From positions 819,001-883,000 of the forward strand of contig JAPDFW010000059.1 of assembly GCA_028826165.1 (NCBI GenBank): a stretch of 64,000 nt of DNA, in the 5' to 3' direction. Numbering within the stretch: position 1 is the stretch's first letter; each line of letters opens with the position of its first letter. Position numbers and translations under genes: made by a program. Source of the DNA: Anaeramoeba ignava. Lineage: Eukaryota; Metamonada; Anaeramoebidae. The notes beneath the pieces are model-generated. The model was given only the letters and a program-made list of their open reading frames with translations, was not told the origin of the DNA and did not search any database. Positions 13,190 through 24,063 of the stretch are shown in pieces.

Positions 13190-14870
13190 TCTAAATTAAT
13201 AAACAAACAAACAAACAAACAAAATTTATTATTAATTTATTTTAAAAATTTATTTAAAAAGTGGAATTAAATTTAATATTAATTTATTTCAAAATTTATT
13301 TTAAAAAAATGGAATAAAATTTATTATTAATTTATTTAAAAAATTTGGAATAAAATTTATTATTAATTTATTTCAAAAAAAATGGAATTAAATTTAATAT
13401 TAATTTATTTCAAAAAAATGGAATTAAATTTAATATTAATTTATTTAAAAAATGTGGAATAAAATTTAATATTAATTTATTTTAAAAAAGTGGAATAAAA
13501 TATATTATTAATTTATTTAAAAATTTAATATTAATTTATTTCAAAAATGGAATTAAATTTAATATTAATTTATTTCAAAAAAAATTGGAATTAAATTTTA
13601 ATAAAAATTTATTTAAAAATGGAATAAAATTTAATATTAATTTATTTCAAAAAAATGGAATAAAATTTATTAAAAATGGAATTAATTTATTCAAAAATGG
13701 AATTAAATTTATTAATAATTTATTTAAAAAAAATGGAATTAAATTTAATATTAATTTATTTCAAAAAAATGGAATTAAATTTATTATTAATTTATTTAAA
13801 AAATGGAATAAAATTTAATATTAATTTATTTAAAAAGTGGAATAAAATTTATTTCAAAAATTTATTTAAAAATGGAATTAAAATTTATTATTAATTTATT
13901 TAAAAAAAAAGTGGAATAAAATATATTATTAATTTATTTAAAAATTTATTTCAAAAAGTGGAATAAAATTTATTATTAATTTATTTCAAAATTTATTTTA
14001 AAAATGGAATTAAATTTATTATTAATTTATTTAAAAAATTTATTTCAAAAATGGAATAAAATTTATTATTAATTTATTTCAAAAATGGAATAAAATTAAA
14101 TTTATTATTAATTTATTTTAAAAATGGAATTAAATTTAATATTAATTTATTTAAAAATGGAATTAAATTTATTATTAATTTATTTTAAAAATGGAATAAA
14201 ATTTAATATTAATTTATTTAAAAAGTGGAATAAAATTTATTTCGAAAAATTTATTTTTAAAAAGTGGAATGGGAATTAAATTTATTATTAATTTATTTAA
14301 AAAGTGGAATAAAAATATATTTATTAATTTATTTAAAAATTTATTTCAAAAAAGTGGAATAAAATTTATTTATTAATTTCAAATTTCAAAATTTATTTTA
14401 AAAATGGAATAAAATTTATTATTAATTTATTTAAAAATTTATTTCAAAAATGGAATAAAATTTATTATTAATTTATTTCAAAAAAATGGAATTAAATTTA
14501 TTATTAATTTATTTAAAAAAATGGAATAAAATTTAATATTAATTTATTAAAAAAGTGGAATTAAATTTAATATTAATTTATTTCAAAAAAAAATGGAATA
14601 AAATTTATTATTAATTTATTTAAAAAAAATGGAATAAAATTTATTATTAATTTATTTAAAAAAATGGAATTAAATTTAATAATAATTTATTCAAAAAGTG
14701 GAATAAAATTTAATATTAATTTATTTAAAAAAATGGAATAAAATTTAATATTAATTTATTTAAAAAAATGGAATTAAATTTAATATTAATTTATTTCAAA
14801 AAAATGGAATAAAATTTATTATTAATTTATTTAAAAATTTATTTCAAAAATTTATTTTAAAAAAGTGGAA
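13190..14870. repeat. Intergenic ~35-nt tandem array
   Basis: About 1.7 kb of a degenerate ~35-nt unit built on GGAATAAAATTTATTATT plus TTTATTTAAAAA, with unit variants (TTAAATTTAATATT, TTTCAAAA) interleaved; several tens of copies. It sits between the start of the PIMT gene and the end of the PGAP3-like gene, so it is not an intron. Many units contain AAGTGG, so AG and GT are both frequent. Short MELNFNK-like reading frames inside it are spurious. Confidence 0.85.
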
Positions 14871-14959
14871 TCTTTGATCATTTAAATCTATTTCCAAAAA
14901 AAAAAAATGAAATTAAAAATGAGTTAAAAAAAAATTTTTTTCTTTAATTTCCTTTTTTG

Positions 14960-15900
14960 TTAAACCATTTTTCGAGTTGGATTGTGATAAAATTGAGCAT
15001 CAAAAATTGTAAAAAAAGAAAATAAAGCTATAATTGGAGAACCAACACCATGCCATAAAGAATGGGCATCAAAATAACCGAAAAGAGGTTGAAAATCGAA
15101 TAATTCCAAAGGAGAAAATAAGAAAATTGCAATATAAAATGACAAAACCCATTTACATTGAGGCAACTCTTTAAAATGTTTAATTGACCAAGCCAACCAA
15201 ATAAAAAAGGAAGAAAATATGAAAAAAACGGACATTTTCATATGCCAAGCATAATCAAAAGAAACAAAGCCCATTTGATAAGCAAAATAAAGGAAAACGA
15301 CTATAAAAGGAATTGCGAGTTTTTTTAGTGTTTGTTTATTAGTTATCCATAAGGTTCTCACAAGTGATATATAAGTCATATATAAAGGGCATAGAAAAGC
15401 AAGATAATAATCACAAAATTCTGTTATAACATTATCTCTTGCATGGAATAGTGTTGAACTTCCATAAGTTACTATCCATAATATTGAGTTCATTTTCCAG
15501 AGATAATGAAATGGATATATTAATGTAGAATGTTCAAATCCAAGTTTTTTTGTATAAAGAAGTCTATTGTGCGTATTTAAATTGAAAAAGATTTAAATCA
15601 AGGAATAAATTAAAAAATAAATTAAAATTAAAATTCATTTATAAAATTAAAATTAAAATTATAATTAAAATTAAATTTAAAATTCAAATTAAAATTAAAA
15701 TTAAAATTAAAATTAAAATTAAAATTAAAATTAAAATTAAAATTAAAATTAAAATTAAAATTAAATTTATAATTAAAATTAAAATAAAATTTTCTTTTTT
15801 AAAATTTAAAAGGATATAAAGTTGTAATTAAACAAATTAAGGAAAAAAAAGAAGAAGCTGGTTGTTGAATAATCCATAAAGATTCTGGTAAAATTTCCAT
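14960..15900 (-). CDS. PGAP3: PGAP3/Per1-like GPI-remodelling membrane protein
   Basis: The main exon runs from about 15563 to the stop at 14960 and encodes STLFHARDNVITEFCDYYLA, several membrane segments, and LELFDFQPLFGYFDAHSLWH. These are the conserved His/Asp motifs of PGAP3/Per1 (CREST superfamily), which deacylates the sn-2 chain of GPI lipids in the ER/Golgi. An upstream piece from ATG 15900 (MEILPESLWIIQQPASSFF) matches the preceding family region, so a first exon is likely. It is separated by an AAATTA-repeat intron (about 15566-15800). The acceptor ATAG at about 15564 is clear, but no GT donor with a fitting phase is visible, so the join is unresolved; a base error in a nearby T run is possible. 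The Cys-containing luminal N-terminus of animal PGAP3 is absent. Confidence 0.75.
15566..15800 (-). repeat. AAATTA-type repeat in a PGAP3-like intron
   Basis: About 200 nt of AAAATT units between the two pieces of the PGAP3-like gene. The acceptor side is clear; the donor side is not (see the gene entry). Confidence 0.6.
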
Positions 15901-16077
15901 TAAAAAAAATGAAAAGAAAATTGAAAAAGAAAAAAAAAAAATGAAAAAGAAAATTTTTTTTAATTTTCATTTTTTTAATTTTCATTTTTTTCTTTTCATT
16001 TTTTTTTCTTGTTTTGTTTTGTTATTTTTTTTCTTTACATTCTCAATTTTAAAAAAAATTTTTACAATTTGAAATCA
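15901..16077. other. Divergent promoter region
   Basis: Lies between the PGAP3-like start (-) and the NOT2 start (+). Contains AAAATGAAAA/TTTTCATTTT units on both strands and a T-rich tract before 16078. No gene is seen. Confidence 0.4.
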
Positions 16078-18740
16078 ATGGCAAATATGCATTGGAATCC
16101 AAATATCCAATCGAGACCAACACCACAACCTCATTTTTCAGAACAAATAAGTTATCCTATTTCTCCTCATCAAAATTCTAACTATATATTTGATTACAGC
16201 CCACGAACGAATCCCGAAAATGTTCAGGAAGATGATAACGTACGCAACGGTTAAATAATTTCATTCCCAAAATTCTTATAAAAATTATAGTTTAAAAAAA
16301 TATAACGAAAAAATCTTATTTTTGGATTCTCATTTTTTTTTCTGATTCTGATTCTTCTTTGATAAATAATTCACTGGTAATATTTGTAGATCCCGAGTTT
16401 ATTTCAATACGACATCGCGCAAAAACAGAATCAAAACCCTCCTACAATGCAACAAAAATATGTTCATATGAACCCTTATGCCGAATCTGCTTATTTTGTT
16501 AATCAAAATAATAGTGCTAATATCCCTCGAAATATGAATTCTCTAAATTCAAATTCTTCTCCAATTCGAGGTAAATATTTTTCTATAATTCTCCGTTATT
16601 ACTATTTTTTTTATTCGTGAAATATTGGTTGAAAAATAAAATCTAAAATCCAAATTTAAAACGAAAAAAAAAAGAGATTTTAAATTAAAAAAAAAATTAA
16701 GAATTTGAATCAAAAAAAAAAGAAGAATTAATAATTTCTTATCATTTCTTCTTTTTTGGTTTATTTATTAAATTTATATTAACTTGAAAAATCAATTAAA
16801 AAAAATCAATTAAAAAAATCAATTAAAAATAAATTATTATGATTAAAAATAGTGCAAAGTCCTAATAATCAACAAATGACAAGAAGTAATCCAAACATAG
16901 AAAATTATCACGGACATTCTACTCATCCACAAATGAGCCACATGAATCACATGAATCAGATGAATCAAATAAACTCAATGAATCCAATGAATCAAATGCA
17001 ATTAAATCAAATGCAATTAAATCAAATGCATCAATTGAACCAAATGCATCAATTAAATCAAATGAACCAAATAAACCCCCAAATGCATCAACAAATCAAT
17101 CCGCAAATAAATCCTCAAATATATCAACAAATACACCCGCAAATAAATTCACAAATGCATCAACAAATACATCCGCAAATGCATCAACAAATAAGCCCCC
17201 AAATTCATCAACAAATAAATCCACAAATGCAACCAAAAATCAATCAAATGAGCACAGTTAATCCAATAAACTCGATGAATCAAATGAATCAAATCAATCC
17301 AAATCAATTTTCTCAAGATACAAGATATTTCAATGCAAATCCTTTTGATTCCGAAATGATTCAAACACAAGATTCTTATTCAACGAATCAAAACATGATT
17401 AAAAAAACGTATCCAAATAACAACGAATATATCCAAAACAACTACAATAATGATTTCACAAATGATACCTCTTTATGGCAAACAACGCCAAATGAATCTT
17501 TTCAATCTCCTCAAGCAAATCCATATTTCGAACAAGAAATTCAACAGCAAATATATCCAAATCAAACAAACTATCGTGATTCAGTTGTTGAAAAATCTAA
17601 AACAGAAAATATCCCAAATAACAAACAAGGTGGATTCACAATGAATACTGAAGACTTTCCTGTTCTTGGTGGTGTTAATTCTGAACAGGAACAAACCTCT
17701 AAAAAAAAGAAAATTATTAAAAATGGAAAAAATTCTAAAAATCAAAAAAGTTCAAATTCAAGTCCTTCAGAGAATCAAATTAATAGAACTGAAGAAGATG
17801 ATAAATATGGACTTCCTGGTATTTTACAGTTAATTGAAAATGTTGATCCTGATTTAAAAGCTTTAGCTCTTGGAATTGATTTATCAACACTTGGACTTCA
17901 TTTAAATTATCTTGAGTAAATAATTTTAATTTTATTTATATTTATGATTTTAATTTTAATTTTAATTTTAATTTTAATATTAATTTTAATTTTGATTTTA
18001 ATTTTAATTTTAATATGAATTTTAATTTTAATTTTTATCCGATTTTAATTATAATTTTAATTTTAATTTTAATTTTAATTTTAATTTTAATTTTATTTAT
18101 AATTTTATTTATAATTTTAATATTAATTTTAATTTTAATTTTAATTTTAATTTTTTATCCGATTTTAATATTATTTTTAATTTTAATTCTAATATTATTT
18201 TTAATTATAATTATAATTTTATAAATGAATTTTAATTTTATTTATATTTATAATTATAATTATAATTTTAATTTTAATTTTAATTTTAATTTTAATTTTA
18301 ATTTTAATTTTATTTATAAATGAATTTTATTTTTAATTGAAAAAAAAAAAAGGGATTTCTCAACAGCTTTCCCTTCTGCTTGGGGAGACGATTTAATCTC
18401 TTATGAAACACCAGATTGTTATCAAACAGAAGAACTAGGAATATCACTAACACCAAAATTAATAGAAAAATTTCGAGAAAAAACACTCTTTTACATTTTT
18501 CATTATTCTGATGATGAAAATGCAAAGAATTTAGCAACTCAAGAATTACAAAGAAGAGGTTGGATTTTGAATTATAAATTTACTTGTTGGATGAAAAGAA
18601 AAGGAGAACCACCTTTAAGAACAGAAACAACAGAAACTGGTTCTTTTATTTTCTTCGATTCTCAACGTTTTGCTGAAATTGAACAAAACGATTTCAAACT
18701 TGAATATGAGCACACAAAACCAATTCAGTTTAATAAATGA
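16078..18740 (+). CDS. CNOT2: CCR4-NOT complex subunit NOT2 (CNOT2-like)
   Basis: Exons 16078-16239, 16390-16570, 16853-17915 and 18353-18740 (TGA) join in frame. The N-terminal two thirds is low complexity, with Met/Asn/Gln-rich runs (NQMQLNQMHQLNQ, NPQINPQ). The conserved part begins at MNTEDFPVLGG (FPALPG-type motif), followed by YGLPGILQLIENVDPDLKAL and ALGIDLSTLGLHLN. The last exon encodes the NOT2/3/5 box: AFPSAWGDDL, FREKTLFYIFHY, AQELQRRGW-type region, then GSFIFFDSQRFAEI. NOT2 is a scaffold subunit of the mRNA deadenylase and transcription regulator CCR4-NOT. A GC-richer ACATCGCGC stretch marks exon 2. Exon 1 uses donor GTACGC; the alternative GTTAAA 10 nt downstream gives a stop. 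Confidence 0.92.
17916..18352 (+). repeat. TTTTAA repeat filling NOT2 intron 3
   Basis: A 437-nt intron made of TTTTAATTTTAA units with a few TTTATCCGAT interruptions. Donor GTAAATAA splits codon GA|G and the acceptor after a poly-A run joins HLNYLE to DFSTAFPSAWG. No AG occurs between donor and acceptor. Confidence 0.85.
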
Positions 18741-18986
18741 AACTGAAAAATTTTTTCTTCCACTTTTTTTTTTTTTTTGCTTTTGAAAAATTTCTTTTTT
18801 TATTTTTTTATTTTTTTTTTTCTTGATAATCAAAAAAGAAAAAATAAAAGAAGAAAAAGAAGAAAAAAATTTTATTTTTAATTTTTAATTTTTTATTTTT
18901 GATTTTTTCTCCTTTTTAGTTCTTAATTTTTTAATTTATTTTTTCATTTTTTCATTTTTCATTTTTCATTTTTTTATCATTTTAAA
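18741..18986 (+). promoter_or_regulatory. NOT2 3' flank and T-rich leader of the RING gene
   Basis: Only A- and T-rich tracts. The last ~50 nt (about 18935-18986) is a run of TTTTTTCATTTTTTCATT units ending TCATTTTAAA before the ATG, the same leader type seen elsewhere. Confidence 0.4.
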
Positions 18987-20945
18987 ATGAAATCAAATCA
19001 ATTAATTGAACTTCTTTATTGTTCAAACTGTCAAAAAAAATTTGAAAATGATTGTTATAGTTTGCCCACTTGTTCACATTCACTTTGTCATAAATGCTTA
19101 GCAAAATCACTTGAATCAAAACCTGAGTTTCAAAAAACCAACGAAACTGATGAATTTATAACCCTTTTAACTTGTCCAGTTTGTTCATATAAATATCAAT
19201 TAGAAGACGAAATTTCCGAAGAAATTCCAATGAATAAACAAATCAATTTTCTCGCAAAAGTTGAAGCCTCACCAAAAAAGAACGAAGTTATGAACTGTCA
19301 AGAATGCGAAAAAGAAAAAGCAGTTTTTTTTTGTGAGAATTGCCACGTGTTTTTCTGTCAAAATTGTTGCAAAACAATCCACTCTTTCAAAGCGTTTGAG
19401 AATCATCAGATAAGCCCGTACAAGGGGGATGAGCATATAGTGGTGCATCATGCGCTTGAGTGCAGTGAGCACCCGAATAAGGTCAAAGAGTACTATTGCA
19501 AGGAGTGTCAGGAGTCAGTGTGTATTGATTGTGTTATCATTGGAAAGCATAAAAATCACATGATCACAAAGCTCGAAAGTTTGTCCATAGGATCCGACTT
19601 AAGGGTCTCTCTTGCGTTGAAACGGAACCAATCTCTTATCCAGATTCTCGATAAAAAGACCAATGAAATAGCCGCTCTTCTCGATGTTGTCAACGGAGTG
19701 ATTCCTGTCGCCAAAAATAAAATTGACGAAAATTTTAAAAAAGCGTTTGATTTGTTCCAGAAAAGAAAAGAATCCCTTTTGATTCAAGTAGATCAAATTT
19801 CGCATTACGTCACGAACCAAATCAGAAAGATCAAGACCAAATATGACAAACGAATTGCGGAGCTCAAACTTTGCGAATATTATTCAAATAACTTACTTGA
19901 AAACCCAACGGATTCTACAATTCTTTACGAAATGGAAGGGATGCTCAATAAATTACAAGATGTGGAAGAGCTAACCGATGAGAGCTACGTCGCAGACGAT
20001 TTCGCAATGGCGGTTGATTTCGATAATTTGCCCACTTTCTTCGACTCTTTAGGCTATGTGGATGCGCCTTTGATGAACTTGAAAGGAGGACCAGGAAATA
20101 TCCAAATCACATCAAATCAAGAAATGAGCGGAGAAATCAAGTGTTCCACTTTTGTGGTCAAATCCGGTGCTGTTTTAACAGTTAAGCCTTGGGATGGTAA
20201 ATCAGGTGGTGTTTTAAAAATACTTGCGAGATCAAAAATCATCATTGAAAAAGGTGGAAAAATTGATTTATCAGGAAAGGGCTATCGTGGAGGTCCCGCA
20301 GTATTCCAAGCCACAAACGGAAAAGCCAAGCAAGGCGAGTCTTATGAAGGCCAAGGATCCGATTTGCAAGAAGCTAATAAAGGCGGCGGTGGAGCTGGAT
20401 TAGGAACAGGTCAATTTGGCGGTTATGGTGGCGGCGGTGGCGGCTATGGAACCCCTGGAGACGATGCTGAGCCCAACCGTTACAGTGGACAATTCCATCC
20501 AGGTGCCAAAGGAGGAGAATCTTATGGCGATGAGAGAATCACAGAGCTCTATATGGGATCTGGTGGAGGTTCGGGTCATCCTTATTCTAACGGACAAACT
20601 AAAGGTAAAGGTGGAAATGGCGGTGGAGCTCTTCTTCTCCAATCAAGACGTATTGTCAACGACGGTGAAATCATCTCAAATGGTGAAGACGGTGAAGATG
20701 GTGTGCCTAGTACTTATGGTTCTGGTGGCGGTGGTGGAAGTGGTGGTTCTATCTTGTTTATTTGTAATCTTCTTATAAATAACGGAACTGTTTCAGCTCT
20801 TGGTGGAAAAAAGGGTATTGCTCATCCTTCTTATTCTCAGGGTATTAATTCTTCTGGTGGTAAAGGTGGTGATGGTAGAATTGCTGTTAAAGGTCGTGCT
20901 AAAGGAAACACTACAAGCCCAACTTGGTTCATTTATAAGAAATGA
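18987..20945 (+). CDS. RING/B-box (TRIM-like) protein with Gly-rich repeat C-terminus
   Basis: Single exon, 652 residues. A RING-type Cys/His set occupies ~10-70 (CSNCQ, LPTCSHSLCHKCL, CPVC), so E3 ubiquitin ligase activity is plausible. Two B-box-like zinc fingers follow at ~103-141 and ~158-192 (CKECQESVCIDCVIIGKH), then a coiled-coil-prone region at ~205-320. From ~365 to the end lies a Gly-rich domain of short beta-prone repeats (GGVLKILARSKIIIEKGGKI, GGNGGGALLLQSRRIVNDGE, GGSGGSILFICNLLINNGT), which looks like a beta-solenoid. TRIM proteins normally end in SPRY, NHL or similar modules, so this tail is unusual. Codons in the middle are much more GC-rich than at the ends. Confidence 0.8.
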   Translation: MKSNQLIELLYCSNCQKKFENDCYSLPTCSHSLCHKCLAKSLESKPEFQKTNETDEFITLLTCPVCSYKYQLEDEISEEIPMNKQINFLAKVEASPKKNEVMNCQECEKEKAVFFCENCHVFFCQNCCKTIHSFKAFENHQISPYKGDEHIVVHHALECSEHPNKVKEYYCKECQESVCIDCVIIGKHKNHMITKLESLSIGSDLRVSLALKRNQSLIQILDKKTNEIAALLDVVNGVIPVAKNKIDENFKKAFDLFQKRKESLLIQVDQISHYVTNQIRKIKTKYDKRIAELKLCEYYSNNLLENPTDSTILYEMEGMLNKLQDVEELTDESYVADDFAMAVDFDNLPTFFDSLGYVDAPLMNLKGGPGNIQITSNQEMSGEIKCSTFVVKSGAVLTVKPWDGKSGGVLKILARSKIIIEKGGKIDLSGKGYRGGPAVFQATNGKAKQGESYEGQGSDLQEANKGGGGAGLGTGQFGGYGGGGGGYGTPGDDAEPNRYSGQFHPGAKGGESYGDERITELYMGSGGGSGHPYSNGQTKGKGGNGGGALLLQSRRIVNDGEIISNGEDGEDGVPSTYGSGGGGGSGGSILFICNLLINNGTVSALGGKKGIAHPSYSQGINSSGGKGGDGRIAVKGRAKGNTTSPTWFIYKK

Positions 20946-22650
20946 TTCATTTTTTTCCAATTTCAATTCAATTCCAATTTCAATTCCAATTCAAATTTCA
21001 ATTCAAATTCAAATTTCAATTCAAATTCAAATTTCTTTTTGTCTTCTTTTTTTTAGATTTCGAAACAGAAACTATTGAATTTTAAATCATTTTTTTTGTT
21101 TCAATCTTTCAATTCAATTCCAAAATCAATTTCCATTTCAATTCCAATTTCAATTCCAAATTCAATTCCAAAATCAATTTCCATTTCGATTCCTTTTCAA
21201 ATTCAATTTTTTTGATTTCTTTTATCAATTCAATAAAGCACAAAGTTGAATTAAATTTATATTAATTTTGGAATTAATTTTAATTAAATAATTATAATAA
21301 ATTATTAATAAATTTAAAATAAATTATTAATAAAATTAAATAAAAAATTTAATAAAAAAAAGTGGAATAAAAAATTAAATTTATTTTTAATTAAATTTAT
21401 ATTATTTTTGAAATTAACTTTAATTAAATAATTATAATAAATTTATATTATTCAAATTATTTTAAAATAAATTATTAATAAATTAAAAATAAATTGAAAA
21501 TAAATTAAATAAAAAATTTAATAAAAAAAAGTGGAATAAAAAATTAAATTTATTTTTAATTAAATTTATATTATTTTTGAAATTAATTTTAATTAAATAA
21601 TTATAATAAATTTATATTATTCAAATTATTTTAAAATAAATTATTAATAAATTAAAAATAAATTATTAATAAAATTTAAATAAAAAATTTAATAAAAAGT
21701 GGAATAAAAATTAAATTTATTTTTAATTAAATTTATATTAATTTTGGAATTAACTTTAATTAATAATTATAATAAATTTATATTATTCATATTATTTTAA
21801 AATAAATTATTAATAAATTAAAAATAAATTATTAATAAAATTAAATAAAAATTTAATAAAAAAAAGTGGAATAAAAATTAAATTTATTTTTAATTAAATT
21901 TATATTATTTTTGGAATTAACTTTAAATTAAATAATTATAATAATTTTATATTATTCAAATTATTTTAAAATAAATTATTAATAAATTTAAAATAAATTA
22001 TTAATAAAATTAAATAAAAATTTAATAAAAAAAGTGGAATAAAAATTAAATTTATTTTTAATTAAATTTATAATTTTATAATTAACTTTAATTAAATAAT
22101 TATAATAAATTTATATTATTTAAATTATTTTAAAATAAATTATTAATAAATTAAAAATAAATTATTAATAAATTTAAATAAAAATTTAATAAAAAAAGTG
22201 GAATAAAAATTAAATTTATTTTTAATTAAATTTATATTATTTTGGAATTAACTTTAATTAAATAATTATAATAATTTTATATTATTCAAATTATTTTAAA
22301 AATAAATTATTAATAAATTTAAAATAAATTATTAATAAAATTAAATAAAAATTTAATAAAAAGTGGAATAAAAAATTAAATTTATTTTTAATTAAATTTA
22401 TATTATTTTTGGAATTAACTTTAATTAAATAATTATAATAATTTTATATTATTCAAATTATTTTAAAATAAATTATTAATAAATTTAAAATAAATTATTA
22501 ATAAAATTAAATAAAAAATTTAATAAAAAAAAGTGGAATAAAAAATTAAATTTATTTTTAATTAAATTTATATTAATTTTGGAATTAACTTTAATTTAAT
22601 AATTATAATAGATTTATATTATTCATATTATTTTAAAATAAATTATTTTC
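20946..22650. repeat. CAATTC tracts and an intergenic ~165-nt satellite array
   Basis: From 20950 to about 21230 the sequence is CAATTC/CAAATT-type simple repeat. From about 21240 to 22640 there are roughly eight copies of a ~165-nt AT-only-like unit, each marked by AAAAAGTGGAATAAAAA, at about 21362, 21531, 21709, 21867, 22035, 22198, 22364 and 22532. Copies are very similar, suggesting recent amplification. It lies between convergent genes (RING protein + and MTMR14-like -). No gene is visible. Confidence 0.85.
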
Positions 22651-22709
22651 TGTTAAAATGTTTTATTTGGGTTCCTAATTGATTTTTTTAATGAGAAAAA
22701 AAAAATGTT

Positions 22710-23936
22710 TCATAAATATTTTGAAACATCTTTTTGGAAATTAATCAAGGGATCAACAACTGGATGATATAACTCAAAAAACTTTTCTCTCAAAGCAACC
22801 AACTTTTCCTTTCTTTGATTTTGATCAACTCTTTTAATTGAAGGATCAAGAGTAAAAATAGAAAGTTCATCATTCTCAATAAATTGCATAAAATAAAAAC
22901 AATAAGAAAAAATTTCTGCATGAATTTCCATACGATAAGCAAGTTGGTGATTAAAAAGAAACCAATCATAACCGACAACAAAATAAAGAAATTGTTCAGG
23001 AGATAAACTTTTATGAATAACTCCATCAGCCCAAAGTGAAGCTCTACACAAACAAACAAATTGGGGAGTGCGATCCCAACCAGAAAGACAGTGGAACAGA
23101 AATCCACCTTTGAAATCATCACAGATCAAAGTGGCAAGCATCATTTTGAGGTAATTTTTGGATAGTAAATTGATTTCCCATTTTTGATATTCATCAAAAG
23201 AAATTGGAATTAAAGAAGGCAATTTTTTGATTGGTTCAGGAATCATCAATTCCGCATCATTTCGCGAATTTTCCCACTTATAATGGATCCCTTTTGCATC
23301 TGATTTGTTCAGTTTGTAGTTGATGAAAAATTTCACTCCGGGATAAGGTGTTGCAATTAAATGGAAATGATGATATGGTTTTTTTGGAGCTGTTAATTCA
23401 GATCCACCTGAATAATCGGATCCCTTTTGTCTTGATTTCTCGAGCATGAAATTCAATACAGATTTGACACCAAACATCTCCAAAAGTTCAACATCAGCAT
23501 TAATTGCTTTTTCAAGTAAGTTGTTTTTTTTTTGCTCTTCATTCATAAGTTGATCAGTTGAAACCGTTGATGATCTACAAAAGAATTTATTATTATAATA
23601 AAGAAACGGAATTGGGAATCTTTTCCGACATCTGGCAAATCTTGATGTTTCAATCAAATTGCGAATTTTTTCTTTATCTAATTTTTTTGCCTGTTTTCTT
23701 GATTCATCCGGCAAATTTTTCCCAAGTGGAATTAATATTCTTGATGGATAAGTTGCACAAAGTTGATCTTCTTTATCGTTTTCAATTGTGATAAATTCGT
23801 TGTCAATTGACCATAAATTAATACAGTTTTGCATTACTTTTTCATAATTTTCTGTTGTTTTTTTGTTTTCTGACATCTTTCCAAATGTTTCAAATAAATG
23901 TATTAAATCCTTTTCTGTGATTTGAATTAGTTCCAT
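22710..23936 (-). CDS. MTMR14: MTMR14-like phosphoinositide 3-phosphatase
   Basis: Single exon, 408 residues. Catalytic P-loop HCLSGWDRTP (CX5R) is intact near residue 280, followed by ASLWADGVIHKSL and FLYFVVGYDWFLFNHQLAYR, which match the MTMR14/Jumpy branch of myotubularins better than classical MTM1 types. The N-terminal half contains conserved stretches such as CRKRFPIPFLYYNNKFFCRSST and a KPYHHFHLIATPYPGVKFF region. The enzyme dephosphorylates PI3P and PI(3,5)P2 and controls endosome and autophagosome membranes. No PH-GRAM or FYVE domain is visible, again as in MTMR14. The ATG at 23936 is preceded by an AT-rich leader. Confidence 0.88.
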   Translation of the reverse strand: MELIQITEKDLIHLFETFGKMSENKKTTENYEKVMQNCINLWSIDNEFITIENDKEDQLCATYPSRILIPLGKNLPDESRKQAKKLDKEKIRNLIETSRFARCRKRFPIPFLYYNNKFFCRSSTVSTDQLMNEEQKKNNLLEKAINADVELLEMFGVKSVLNFMLEKSRQKGSDYSGGSELTAPKKPYHHFHLIATPYPGVKFFINYKLNKSDAKGIHYKWENSRNDAELMIPEPIKKLPSLIPISFDEYQKWEINLLSKNYLKMMLATLICDDFKGGFLFHCLSGWDRTPQFVCLCRASLWADGVIHKSLSPEQFLYFVVGYDWFLFNHQLAYRMEIHAEIFSYCFYFMQFIENDELSIFTLDPSIKRVDQNQRKEKLVALREKFFELYHPVVDPLINFQKDVSKYL

Positions 23937-24063
23937 TTTAAAAATTTAATCAAAAAGAAGAAAAAGAAGAAAAAGAAGAAAAAGAAGAAAAAAAAGAAAA
24001 AAATGAATTTTTAATTTTTTAATTTTTTTTTTTTCATTTTTTTATTATTATTATTTAAAACAA
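23937..24063. other. Divergent spacer between MTMR14-like and NT5DC1-like genes
   Basis: A 127-nt region with GAAGAAAAA repeats on one side and a TTTTTTCATTTTTT tract on the other; it probably holds both promoters. Confidence 0.4.

Noticed and set aside
13190-14870. CRISPR-like array
   Set aside because: Repeats are contiguous and degenerate with no unique spacers, in a eukaryotic context.
20400-21078. Alternative-frame MVVAAVAA and VLLILLILRVL open frames
   Set aside because: Shifted readings of the Gly-rich coding region of the RING/B-box gene.
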